20,357 nt of DNA from Gemmatimonadota bacterium (GTDB lineage: Bacteria; Gemmatimonadota; Gemmatimonadetes; Palauibacterales; Palauibacteraceae). Below, one piece after another: positions 6,843 through 14,302 of this stretch (the stretch's first letter is position 1; the number at the start of each line of letters is the position of its first letter). The DNA is taken from NCBI GenBank assembly GCA_030598525.1, contig JAUVPT010000011.1, positions 1-20,357 of the forward strand. Reading direction: 5' to 3'. The position numbers and the translations under genes are program-made. The notes beneath the pieces were generated by a model that saw nothing but the letters and a program-made list of their open reading frames with translations, was not told the DNA's origin and ran no database searches.

Positions 6843-9431
6843 CTAGAGTTTGAACTCTGCCTGGGTCTCGCCTTCCGAGCCCACCTCCGGTTCGGGATCC
6901 TGGCCCGTTGCGCCCAGTCGCGATTCCGCTGCTGGCGTCGAATGGGTCCCCGCGCCACTGGACTCCGCATCACCGGATCCGTCATCTCCGGTTTCCGATA
7001 TCCCCTCTCCGGACGAGGCGCGAAGTGGATGGACGGCAACGATCGGCCCTGCTCGTCCGCTCAGCGCCTCGATCCGTACCGAGGCGCCCCTCCGCGGCTT
7101 CACGGGCAAGGACTCGACGGAGATCGGTACGACTTCACCAGACGCCAATTCGCACATGCCGAGATCGCCGGGATGGACCGCGAGCACTCCGGCGAGCAAA
7201 CCCGCTCGGTCTGTGTCCGGCAACAGGGCCATGCCTTTCCCGGCCCGTCCCTGGCGCTTGAGGTCGGTGAAGGGAACACGCTTCCCGAATCCACCCGCCC
7301 CGACGACGAGCAATTCGCAGTCCCTCCGGGGTGCCAGGGCGGCCACCAGCCCATCGGTCTTTCCGACGTCGATTCCGCGAACCCCCTTTGCCGTTCGACC
7401 CATGGTCCGGATTTCGTCCTCGGAAAAGCGAATCGCCAGGCCTTCCCGGGTGGCGAGTAGCAAATCGCCCGTCCCTACGCTCGGCCGCACCATCATCACT
7501 TCGTCACCTCCGGCGAGTCCGATCGCCCGGATCCCTCCGGCTCGAACGTTGGAGTACTCGGACAATGCGGTGCGCTTGACCTGGCCATCCCGGGTCACGA
7601 ACAAGAGGAACTTTTCCTCGTCGAACTCGGGCACGGGTACCAGGGAAACGATGTGGTCACCGGCATCCAGTTCCACCAGGTCGGAGATCTGTTTCCCGCG
7701 CGAACTGCGCGTGCCGCGGGGGAAGTCCTTGACCTGGACTGAATGCACACTGCCCCGGGCCGTGAAGAGCAGGATCTCCGTGCCCCCCCGAGCGACGAAG
7801 GCCTGACGCACGAAGTCGCCGGCCCGCTCAGCCATGGCTTCCGCACCCGACATCCCCCCGCTGCCCCGGACGACCAGGGCCTTGGCATATCCAAGTCGGC
7901 TGATCATCACGAGCGACGACTCACCGCCCTCGCCGGACGGGAGGGGAAAGGGCTCGCTCTCGTCCAGAATCTCCGTCCGTCGGTCGTCCCCGTAGCGGAT
8001 GACGAGCTCGGCGAGCTCGGCTCGAAGGAGGTCGCGTCGGGTTGCGTCTTCCTCAACCAGGTGGCGAAGCTCTTCGATCCGGCCATGCAGGCCCTCGAGT
8101 TCCTCGACCAGCTTCTTTCGCTCGAGCTGGGTGAGGCGGGCCAGCCGCATGGCCAGGATGGCCTCTGCCTGTCGCTGTGAGAGACCGAATTCGGCGCACA
8201 GGCGGTCGGCAGCCGCCTTCGGCGAAGTGGACGCCCGGATCAACTCGATCACGCGGTCGATGTGGTCGAGCGCGGTGAGAAGACCCTCCCGGACGTGGGC
8301 CCGGTCCTCGGACCTGGTGAGCTCGAACACGGCGCGCCGTCGGATCACATCCAGCCGGTGGTCCACGAAGCACTGGAGCGCGTGCTTGAGATCCAGTTGC
8401 TCGGGTCTCCCATCCACCAGGGCCAGCATGATGACTCCGAAGGTGCTCTTCAACTGAGTCTTCAGAAACAGCGTCTTGATCAGCTTCTTGATGTCCGCAT
8501 CGCGCTTCAACTCGATCACCAGGCGCACGCCGTCACGGTCCGACTCGTCGCGAAGGTCGGTGATCGCATCGACACGGCCGCTGCGGACGATCTTCGTGAT
8601 CTGCTGGATCACTCGCGTCTTGTTGACCTGGTAGGGCAGCTCGGTGACGACCAGCGACGTCTTGCCGTACATGCCCTCTTCCAGGTGCATGCGGGCCCTC
8701 ATCTCGACCAGGCCGCGCCCCTTGCGGTAGGCCTCTCCGATCCCCTCCCAGCCCCAGATGTATCCGCCGGTAGGGAAGTCGGGTCCCTCGACGAACTCCA
8801 CGAGATCCTCAACGGCGCAATCCGGATACCGCACCAGGTGGTCAGTGGCGGCCGCGAGCTCGCGCAGGTTGTGGGGCGGAATCTTGGTCGCCATCCCGAC
8901 CGCGATTCCATCGGAACCATTCAGCAGCAGATGTGGGAGGCGCGCCGGTAGGGAAGTGGGTTCCTGGAGCCGACCGTCGAAGTTGGGGATGAAGTCGACC
9001 GTTTCGAGATCGATGTCGGTGAGCAGCTCCATCGCCACCTGCGCGAGCTTTGCCTCTGTATACCGGTAAGCGGCCGCGCTGTCTCCGTCGATCGAACCGA
9101 AGTTTCCCTGTCCGTCAATCAGTGGATAGCGAAGCGAAAACTCCTGCACCATGCGGACGAGCGTATCGTAGACCGCGCTGTCTCCGTGCGGGTGGTACTT
9201 GCCGAGCACGTCGCCCACCACCGTCGCGCACTTCTTATGCTCCCGCTCGGGGAGAAGGCCCAGCTCGTACATCGCGTACAGGATACGGCGGTGGACAGGC
9301 TTGAGGCCGTCCCGGGCATCGGGGAGAGCGCGCTGTACGATGACGCTCATGGAGTAGTCGATGAAGGAGTCCCGGAGCTCCTCCTCGATGAGCCGGGGGA
9401 TGATTCTCTCACTGCGGGCGGTCGTTTTCAC
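6843..9431 (-). CDS. gyrA: DNA gyrase subunit A (GyrA-type, unusual C-terminal domain)
   Basis: The DNA breakage-reunion subunit of a type IIA topoisomerase, 862 residues. The N-terminal half is canonical: LPDARDGLKPVHRRILYAM (36-54), HPHGDSAVYD (80-89) and AAAYRYTEAKL, where Y124 is the catalytic tyrosine. S85 and D89 match E. coli S83 and D87, so the quinolone-determining positions are the sensitive type. The beta-pinwheel CTD runs from about 506, with GRTAKGVRGI typical of GyrA. Blade 1 lacks a GyrA box: RGSGGMSGAEAM (522-533) sits where QRRGGKG is expected. A box-like QGRAGKG occurs late, at 727-733. A Ser/Gly/acidic tail covers about 804-862. The start is GTG; AAGGA (9446-9450) is rather far upstream (14 bases). 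ParC is the main alternative. Confidence 0.85.
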   Translation of the reverse strand: MKTTARSERIIPRLIEEELRDSFIDYSMSVIVQRALPDARDGLKPVHRRILYAMYELGLLPEREHKKCATVVGDVLGKYHPHGDSAVYDTLVRMVQEFSLRYPLIDGQGNFGSIDGDSAAAYRYTEAKLAQVAMELLTDIDLETVDFIPNFDGRLQEPTSLPARLPHLLLNGSDGIAVGMATKIPPHNLRELAAATDHLVRYPDCAVEDLVEFVEGPDFPTGGYIWGWEGIGEAYRKGRGLVEMRARMHLEEGMYGKTSLVVTELPYQVNKTRVIQQITKIVRSGRVDAITDLRDESDRDGVRLVIELKRDADIKKLIKTLFLKTQLKSTFGVIMLALVDGRPEQLDLKHALQCFVDHRLDVIRRRAVFELTRSEDRAHVREGLLTALDHIDRVIELIRASTSPKAAADRLCAEFGLSQRQAEAILAMRLARLTQLERKKLVEELEGLHGRIEELRHLVEEDATRRDLLRAELAELVIRYGDDRRTEILDESEPFPLPSGEGGESSLVMISRLGYAKALVVRGSGGMSGAEAMAERAGDFVRQAFVARGGTEILLFTARGSVHSVQVKDFPRGTRSSRGKQISDLVELDAGDHIVSLVPVPEFDEEKFLLFVTRDGQVKRTALSEYSNVRAGGIRAIGLAGGDEVMMVRPSVGTGDLLLATREGLAIRFSEDEIRTMGRTAKGVRGIDVGKTDGLVAALAPRRDCELLVVGAGGFGKRVPFTDLKRQGRAGKGMALLPDTDRAGLLAGVLAVHPGDLGMCELASGEVVPISVESLPVKPRRGASVRIEALSGRAGPIVAVHPLRASSGEGISETGDDGSGDAESSGAGTHSTPAAESRLGATGQDPEPEVGSEGETQAEFKL

Positions 9432-9487
9432 GGTGAGACGGCGCGTCCTTTCGGCACGTGGAGGGTCCGACTTCGATTCACGATCGG

Positions 9488-9516
9488 ATTGTCGCGGGGA
9501 GCGTCACGAGGCACAA
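9488..9516 (-). promoter_or_regulatory. Candidate gyrA promoter
   Basis: On the minus strand TTGTGC (9511-9516) lies 17 bases from GACAAT (9488-9493). This matches the sigma70 consensus at 3 of 6 and 4 of 6 positions. It sits between the terminator of the upstream rho operon and the gyrA start, giving a leader of about 50 nt. The match is modest. Confidence 0.35.
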
Positions 9517-9527
9517 GAGCCGGCACG

Positions 9528-9553
9528 AAAAAAGGGCGGGCTGAGGCTCAGCC
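9528..9553 (-). terminator. Intrinsic terminator of the rho operon
   Basis: Read on the minus strand, GGCTGAG and CTCAGCC (9539-9553) form a GC-rich hairpin that overlaps the TGA of the small gene. Five bases follow, then six T residues (9528-9533). The five-base gap before the T-run weakens it somewhat. It would separate rho and its partner from gyrA. Confidence 0.6.
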
Positions 9554-9970
9554 GGTCAGAAGGTCGGCCGTCTCGCGCTGGGGATCGCTGGGAGCGGACG
9601 GTAGGGCGAGCAGGGTCGCGGGCTTCCGGTCGTCCTCCGGTACGTGGAGGATCATGGTGCCGCCGTCGGGAGTCGTGGAAGGATCGAACGGCCGTGCCCT
9701 GCCGGAGGAGTCGATCGCCAGCGCCCGTCCTTCGCCGAACTGGTCTGCGAGCCAGATTCCGTACTTCAGCCAGACCGTGATCGGGTCGATGCTCCCACTG
9801 GCGATGGCCGGCTCGAGCTCGTCCCGATACCGCCGGCTTGCTTCCTCGAACGCCGCCGGGTCTGACGACTTCAACCGGACGAGAAGTCTCCGATAGGCCG
9901 GCCGCATGTCGGCCAGTCCGGCCCGGTCCAGCGCCTCGTCCGTTCGTCCGCGGGCCTGGTCTTCACTCAC
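9548..9970 (-). CDS. Small protein of unknown function, overlapping rho
   Basis: Not recognised. It has 140 residues, no signal peptide and no membrane segment, so it is probably cytoplasmic. The N-terminal half is charged and likely helical (MRPAYRRLLVRLK, then EEASRRYRDEL). A hydrophobic and aromatic centre follows (DPITVWLKYGIWLADQFGEG), then a Pro/Ser-rich end. The GTG start lies inside the end of rho: the genes share 8 bases (9963-9970), and GTG and the rho TGA are within one GTGAGTGA. This implies translational coupling and equal expression with Rho. A terminator follows directly. The reading frame has no competing gene, and the overlap and terminator support its being real. Confidence 0.72.
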   Translation of the reverse strand: MSEDQARGRTDEALDRAGLADMRPAYRRLLVRLKSSDPAAFEEASRRYRDELEPAIASGSIDPITVWLKYGIWLADQFGEGRALAIDSSGRARPFDPSTTPDGGTMILHVPEDDRKPATLLALPSAPSDPQRETADLLTG

Positions 9971-11216
9971 CGGCGGCCATCGAGTCCATGAACTCGTTGT
10001 TGTCGGCCGTCCTCTTCAGTCGATCGATGAGGAACTGGATCGCCTCGGCCGGCGGCATGTCCGCCAGGAAATTCCGGAGCAGGTAGATGCGGTTCAGTTC
10101 GATGTCGTCGAGCAGCAGCTCCTCGCGCCTTGTGCTGGACCGATTGACGTCGATCGCCGGATAGATCCGCTTGTCCGCGATCTGGCGGTCCAGGAGGACT
10201 TCGCTGTTTCCCGTCCCCTTGAACTCCTCGAAGATGACCTCGTCCATGCGGCTGCCCGTTTCCACCAGCGCCGTGGCGATGATCGTCAGACTGCCTCCGT
10301 CTTCGATGTTACGGGCGGCCCCGAAGAAGCGCTTCGGTTTGTGGAGCGCGTTCGCATCGACGCCGCCGGACAGAATCTTCCCGGAGTGGGGAACGGTCGT
10401 GTTGTAAGCCCGCGCCAGTCGGGTGATCGAGTCGAGGAGGATTACCACGTCCTTCTTGTACTCGACCAGGCGCTTGGCCTTGTCGAGAACCATCTCGGCA
10501 ACCTGCGTGTGACGGTCGGCCGGCTCGTCGAATGTCGAGGATATGATTTCGGCGGCGACATGCTCCTCCATGTCCGTGACTTCCTCGGGTCGCTCGTCGA
10601 TGAGCAGCACGATGAGGTACACGTCCGGGTCATTCTCGAGGATCGCGTTGGCGATCTTCTGAAGGATGATGGTCTTACCGGCCTTCGGCGGAGAAACGAT
10701 CAGCATCCGCTGGCCCTTGCCCACCGGCGACATGAGGTCCATGACACGCATCGAAATATCGCCGTCGTCTTTTTCCAGCCGGAGACGTTCCTCCGGATAC
10801 CGAGGGCGGAGATTGTCGAAGGCGATGCGGTGCTTGGCAGCCTCGGGGTCGTCCGTGTTGACTTCCTCGACCTTGAGGAGGGCCAGGTATCGCTCACCCT
10901 CCTTCGGCGGTCGGACCCGGCCCAGGACCGTGTCGCCGGTTCGCAGGTCGAACCGCTTGATCTGGGACGGCGAGACGTAGATGTCGTCCGGTCCGTACAG
11001 ATAGTTCCAGTCCTGGCTACGCAGGAAGCCGTAACCCTCAGGCAGGATTTCCAGCACCCCCTCGCCCCGCAGGACGACATCGGAATCGAGCAGGTTCTGC
11101 TCGATGCGGAAGATCAGATCCTGCTTTCGAAGACCGGAGAAGTTGGCGATGCTCAACTCCTCGGCCATTTCGTGAAGTTCCTCTATCGACTTGGATTTCA
11201 GTTCGGCGATGTCCAC
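9963..11216 (-). CDS. rho: Transcription termination factor Rho
   Basis: A hexameric RNA-dependent ATPase that ends transcription by binding C-rich nascent RNA and pulling it from the polymerase. At 417 residues it is near the E. coli size, with no large insertion. The Rho N-terminal helical domain is about 1-43 and the cold-shock RNA-binding domain about 50-115 (GYGFLRS at 61-67). Walker A is PPKAGKT (176-182) and the catalytic-glutamate region LLIDERPEE (204-212). Walker B is VVILLD (257-262), the Q-loop region SGGVDANALHKPKRFFGAAR (283-302) and the R-loop EEFKGTG (330-336). All nucleotide- and RNA-contacting segments look intact. The start is GTG with GGAG 6 bases upstream. Its last codons overlap the downstream small gene. 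Confidence 0.97.
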   Translation of the reverse strand: MDIAELKSKSIEELHEMAEELSIANFSGLRKQDLIFRIEQNLLDSDVVLRGEGVLEILPEGYGFLRSQDWNYLYGPDDIYVSPSQIKRFDLRTGDTVLGRVRPPKEGERYLALLKVEEVNTDDPEAAKHRIAFDNLRPRYPEERLRLEKDDGDISMRVMDLMSPVGKGQRMLIVSPPKAGKTIILQKIANAILENDPDVYLIVLLIDERPEEVTDMEEHVAAEIISSTFDEPADRHTQVAEMVLDKAKRLVEYKKDVVILLDSITRLARAYNTTVPHSGKILSGGVDANALHKPKRFFGAARNIEDGGSLTIIATALVETGSRMDEVIFEEFKGTGNSEVLLDRQIADKRIYPAIDVNRSSTRREELLLDDIELNRIYLLRNFLADMPPAEAIQFLIDRLKRTADNNEFMDSMAAGE

Positions 11217-11355
11217 GGGGTGCTCCGGTGGTTGGGGCGGTCAGGTCGATACCACGGTCTGACCTTGCCGCAGGGCAGCTTTCAATCAGAGATCAGTTCA
11301 GATAACGGTCGTTCAGCGGTCCGAGAAACGCGGGTTCGGTGAGAGTCGGGTGGTT
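11217..11355 (-). promoter_or_regulatory. C-rich leader of rho mRNA
   Basis: If the promoter at 11362-11390 is used, rho mRNA has a leader of about 140 nt. The last 36 nt before the GTG contain 18 C and 7 G, a C-rich, G-poor make-up like Rho-utilisation sites. A 6-bp inverted repeat (11239-11244 with 11259-11264) lies within it. This fits Rho-dependent attenuation of its own gene, as known in E. coli, but that is inference. The rest of the gap up to 11495 shows nothing beyond the ribosome site for the divergent gene. Confidence 0.4.
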
Positions 11356-11361
11356 CACCCT

Positions 11362-11390
11362 CATATAACCGGATCCGGGACCACGGTCAA
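11362..11390 (-). promoter_or_regulatory. Candidate sigma70 promoter for rho
   Basis: Minus strand TTGACC (11385-11390), a 17-base spacer, then TATATG (11362-11367). Matches to consensus are 5 of 6 and 4 of 6 with ideal spacing. It is the best promoter-like match I noticed in the window and points toward rho. Confidence 0.62.
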
Positions 11391-11495
11391 GATCGCGGCC
11401 TGGACCTGCAGGATATACGTTCGATACCGGCCACGGTTCCACTGCGGAGATCGTTCCGTTGGCCTCGAATCCGATTCGTACGCGGAGGCGGAAAG

Positions 11496-11852
11496 ATGGC
11501 ACGACACAATCGGGAGGCGCGCGGCGTTGATCAATTGGGCACCCTCTGGCGCATCAGCTACCAGCCCGATTGGTTGAGTCGAATCAAGATATCCCGCCAG
11601 CTTCCCGGTGACCGGAGGCGCTCGATGGTGACGCTGTTCCGCAATCCCGCGCGGAGGGCAGAGGCATCTCCCGGACGTATGGTCCGCACGGGGGTGTCGG
11701 CGGTAGATGGCTCGGCGGACTTCCGGGTCTCGGTCGAGGATCCCGACGGTGTCGTCGAGTCTGTGGTGGTAGTCACGCGTAAGAAGCGGGGTCGGAAGAA
11801 AGAAGTGGTCAAGTATGTGCTCGAGGCGCGTCTCCCGCCGCCTCGCGGCTGA
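11496..11852 (+). CDS. Small basic protein of unknown function
   Basis: Not recognised. It has 118 residues and is strongly basic, with no signal peptide or membrane segment. An N-terminal part contains YQPDWLSRIKISRQL, followed by LFRNPARR. A VSVEDPDGVVESVVVVTRKK stretch looks like beta strands, and the lysine/arginine-rich region KKRGRKKEVVKYVLEAR lies near the end. The basic charge would suit nucleic-acid binding, but nothing proves it. GGAGG (11484-11488) lies 7 bases before the ATG, a strong start signal. It is divergent from rho and convergent with the MCE gene. An overlapping frame starting at 11350 lacks such a signal. Confidence 0.68.
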   Translation: MARHNREARGVDQLGTLWRISYQPDWLSRIKISRQLPGDRRRSMVTLFRNPARRAEASPGRMVRTGVSAVDGSADFRVSVEDPDGVVESVVVVTRKKRGRKKEVVKYVLEARLPPPRG

Positions 11853-11879
11853 GGTCGTGGACCAGCAGGCTGCAGGCGG

Positions 11880-12839
11880 CTAGAACAGCTTGAAGCGAAG
11901 CCAGCGCCACGGCTTTCGCCTCAGCTCGGACTTCAAGCTGTCCAGCCGGGCGTAGAAGGCCGCTTGCTGCCGGGCGAGCTCGTCGTCGTACAGGGCTCTC
12001 CCGGCCGTTCCCCTGCCCGCGCGTAGATCGGTGTCCAGCCGGTCGAGGTTCGCCGATATCCGCTCCAGCCGGTTGGCGAGATCCACCACGGCCTCGGTGA
12101 TTTCGACGGCCCGTTCCTCTCCCCCGAGATTCCGAAGGGTGCCGACCATCGCTGCCAGGGTCGTGCCCAGGGAATCGGCGGCCAGGCGGGCCGGGAGGGA
12201 GCTTTCCGCCCGCAGGGTCGCGGAGATGGTGCGCGCCTGGGCGGACATGATCTTCATCCGACCGATCAACAACGTGTCACGGCGAAGTCCAGCAACCGTC
12301 CCGGGACCCTCCTCGAGTCTCTCGGCCAGCTGGCGCGACAGCAGAGCCAGCGTGTCCACGGCCGCACGGGCCGAGCTGACCAGCGACAGGAGGTAGTCGG
12401 TCGACCGCACCACGGGAACCTGGAGAGTGTCAGCGAAGTCGAGTGGCCCACTGCCGGGGTTGCCCGGGGCAAGCTTGAGGACGACCGGTGAAAGGAGTGA
12501 CGAGCTGCTGATCGTGGCTTCCGCGTCGGACCGGAGAAACGGCACTGCCGTCCAGTGCAGGGTAGCGTGGATCACTACCCTGCTCTCCGCTCGTCCCTCC
12601 GGGTCACCGAAGAACACGCGTGTGACCCGACCGGACGGGGAGCCGGATACCCACACGTCAGCTCCGGGAATCAGCCCCCTGGCCTCGGCGGCGAGCACTA
12701 CGATCTCAGGCCCCTCGACCAGTGCCCGCCGAATCGTATCGAGGAAGAACACCGTCATGGAGATGCTCACGATAACCGTGAGGATCAGGAGGCCGGGCAG
12801 GTACTCCCGCCAGCGCTCGGGCCTTCGCACGGGTCTCAA
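11880..12839 (-). CDS. MCE/MlaD-family lipid-transport substrate-binding protein
   Basis: MCE proteins form hexameric rings in the periplasm that carry lipids between inner and outer membranes, usually with an MlaE permease and MlaF ATPase. Seen here: an N-terminal transmembrane anchor (about 13-33) and one MCE domain (about 45-125) with GLIPGADVWVSGSPSGRV (55-72). A long helical region (about 150-310) is typical of the family. No permease or ATPase gene adjoins it, so partners must be elsewhere. The start is uncertain: the frame gives TTG at 12839, while GTG at 12830 is a good alternative; neither has a clear ribosome site. The gene is divergent from mqnA with a 66-bp gap. Confidence 0.8.
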   Translation of the reverse strand: MRPVRRPERWREYLPGLLILTVIVSISMTVFFLDTIRRALVEGPEIVVLAAEARGLIPGADVWVSGSPSGRVTRVFFGDPEGRAESRVVIHATLHWTAVPFLRSDAEATISSSSLLSPVVLKLAPGNPGSGPLDFADTLQVPVVRSTDYLLSLVSSARAAVDTLALLSRQLAERLEEGPGTVAGLRRDTLLIGRMKIMSAQARTISATLRAESSLPARLAADSLGTTLAAMVGTLRNLGGEERAVEITEAVVDLANRLERISANLDRLDTDLRAGRGTAGRALYDDELARQQAAFYARLDSLKSELRRKPWRWLRFKLF

Positions 12840-12860
12840 CGTCTTGCGCCAACGCCGGGC

Positions 12861-12870
12861 GATCGCGATC
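12861..12870. promoter_or_regulatory. 10-base perfect palindrome between the MCE gene and mqnA
   Basis: GATCGCGATC lies in the middle of the 66-bp gap between two divergent genes, where a shared operator could sit. It may be chance in GC-rich DNA. Confidence 0.22.
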
Positions 12871-12905
12871 CATCCTCGGTCGCGGAATCGAACCTGTGGG
12901 GGTTA

Positions 12906-13727
12906 ATGCTTCGTCTCGGGAACATTGATTACAGCAACTGTTATCCGATTCACGGTCCAATACTGGAAGGAGACCGTCCAGACTGGCTCGACGTCGTGGA
13001 CGGAACGCCTTCCGCTCTCAATCGCCTCCTGGCGACAGGGGAGCTCGATATCGCGCCCGGCTCCAGCATAGAGCTTGCCCGTCACGCGCGCGAGTACGCG
13101 GCCCTCAGTGGGCTGTGCATCGGAAGTACCGGTCCTGTAGAGAGCATCATTCTTGCCACCCGCCTCCCGGCGGAGGGGCTCGACGGCAAGACGGTGGCTC
13201 TTCCTACGGCGTCGGCCACGTCGCGGTGCCTTCTGCGGATCCTCCTCGAGACTCGACTCGGCATCAGGCCCGCCTGGACGGACTTCGACCAGGAGAGCGG
13301 TGATCCACTGCGTGCGGACGGCAGCGCTGTCGACGCGGCCCTATTCATCGGAGACGTGGCCCTGCGCAGGGAGTGCATGCCCGGGGAAGTGCACATCGAC
13401 CTGGGGGCCGAGTGGACCGACTGGACGGGGCTGCCGTTCGTGTATGCCCTGTGGTTGGTTACCGGCCGTGCCGCCGGACGGCCGGAGACCGAGGACCTGC
13501 ACCGGCTGTTTCTTGCCTGTCGCGATTCGGTAACGATGGACGCCGAAGCGCTCGCTGAGAGTGCGGGAGCCAGATACGGCTTTCCCCCATCCAGGCTTCG
13601 TTCCTACTGGTCCCGAATTCGGTACGACCTGGATGATCAAATGCTCGCCGGACTCCGTCGTTTTCTCGATCTCGCCGCGGAGATCGGTGATGCGCCCCGG
13701 GTGGAGGACATTCGCCTGGTCCCCTGA
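12906..13727 (+). CDS. mqnA: Chorismate dehydratase MqnA (futalosine route to menaquinone)
   Basis: Dehydrates chorismate to 3-enolpyruvyl-benzoate, the first step of the futalosine pathway. At 273 residues it is the usual size, with the periplasmic-binding-protein-like fold of MqnA/MqnD. Family landmarks: LGNIDYSNCYP (4-14, the counterpart of ISYLNxxP), TPSALNRLLATGELDIAPGS (34-53), LCIGSTGPVES (70-80) and LDGKTVALPTASATS (92-106). MqnD is less likely because the LCIGS.GPV block is MqnA-type. The frame is open much further upstream (from 12555), but homology begins at this ATG, which follows GGGGG at 12898-12902. No other mqn gene is in the window. Confidence 0.9.
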   Translation: MLRLGNIDYSNCYPIHGPILEGDRPDWLDVVDGTPSALNRLLATGELDIAPGSSIELARHAREYAALSGLCIGSTGPVESIILATRLPAEGLDGKTVALPTASATSRCLLRILLETRLGIRPAWTDFDQESGDPLRADGSAVDAALFIGDVALRRECMPGEVHIDLGAEWTDWTGLPFVYALWLVTGRAAGRPETEDLHRLFLACRDSVTMDAEALAESAGARYGFPPSRLRSYWSRIRYDLDDQMLAGLRRFLDLAAEIGDAPRVEDIRLVP

Positions 13728-13777
13728 CGCCACGATCCAGGAACTGTCACAAGTCATCTTCCCCATTCACGCTCTTT

Positions 13778-13792
13778 CGCCGACTCTCGGCG
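13778..13792. repeat. Small hairpin between mqnA and ssb
   Basis: CGCCGA and TCGGCG are perfectly complementary around a 3-base loop. No T-run follows on either strand, so it is not a clear terminator. The 120-bp gap otherwise shows only the ssb ribosome site (GAGGAGG). Confidence 0.3.
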
Positions 13793-13847
13793 TGACCGAG
13801 GGCGCAGCCGTGCGTCCGTAGAGTGCAGCGATTGAAGAGGAGGCGAG

Positions 13848-14234
13848 ATGAGTCGTTCCGTAAACCGGGTTATCCTGGTGGGAAACGCAGGGTCCGATCC
13901 GGACGTTCGCGAGACACCGTCCGGCAGTACGGTCGCCCACCTGTCCCTGGCGACGAACCGGGTCTTCCAGCACAACGGACAGGAGCAGAGGAAGACGGAA
14001 TGGCACCGACTCACGTTCTGGGCCGGCGCTGCGCAGACCGTGGAGAAATGGGTGCGAAAGGGAACGCGTATGTACGTGGAGGGGCGGATCGAATACGGTT
14101 CCTACGACCGGGATGGGGTTGCGATCCCCACCACGGACGTGATCGTACAGGAGTTCGTATTCCTGGATCAGAGGACGAACGGAGACGCGACTCTGGCGGA
14201 CATCGAGCTCGAGGAGTCGACCCTGCTCGACTGA
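13848..14234 (+). CDS. ssb: Single-stranded DNA-binding protein (short, no canonical C-tip)
   Basis: Binds ssDNA during replication and repair. Residues 4-108 form the OB fold with family landmarks: NRVILVGNAGSDPDVR (6-21), WHRLTFWAGAAQTVEKWVRK (52-71) and MYVEGRIEYGSYDRDG (75-90). At 128 residues it is short: the linker and tail are only about 20 residues. The end, ELEESTLLD, is acidic but lacks the D-D-x-P-F tip through which SSB normally recruits repair and replication proteins. It may be a secondary SSB, or the main SSB with a diverged tail. The start has a very strong GAGGAGG site, 4 bases from the ATG. Confidence 0.92.
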   Translation: MSRSVNRVILVGNAGSDPDVRETPSGSTVAHLSLATNRVFQHNGQEQRKTEWHRLTFWAGAAQTVEKWVRKGTRMYVEGRIEYGSYDRDGVAIPTTDVIVQEFVFLDQRTNGDATLADIELEESTLLD

Positions 14235-14302
14235 AAAACGTTGCGCAATTCCCAAGACGATCGCCAAACTAGGTGCGGGTTTCAAACAGCGATGGAGCGG
14301 CG

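Noticed and set aside
9906..11342. Long plus-strand frame of 478 codons opposite rho
   Set aside because: It is the antisense shadow of a fully conserved rho; the protein has no family features and GC-rich DNA often leaves such frames open.
11350..11577. Alternative plus-strand frame in the rho upstream region
   Set aside because: It has no ribosome site, overlaps the candidate rho promoter and the start of the better supported gene at 11496, and has no family-like sequence.
12555..12905. N-terminal extension of the mqnA frame
   Set aside because: It overlaps the MCE gene on the other strand, and MqnA homology begins exactly at the ATG at 12906, which has a ribosome site.
13778..13792. Hairpin after mqnA as an intrinsic terminator
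   Set aside because: There is no T-run on either strand after the stem; kept only as a repeat.
14273..14302. GTG start giving the SDR-like protein ten more residues
   Set aside because: No ribosome site precedes it, whereas ATG 14303 has GGAG at ideal spacing.
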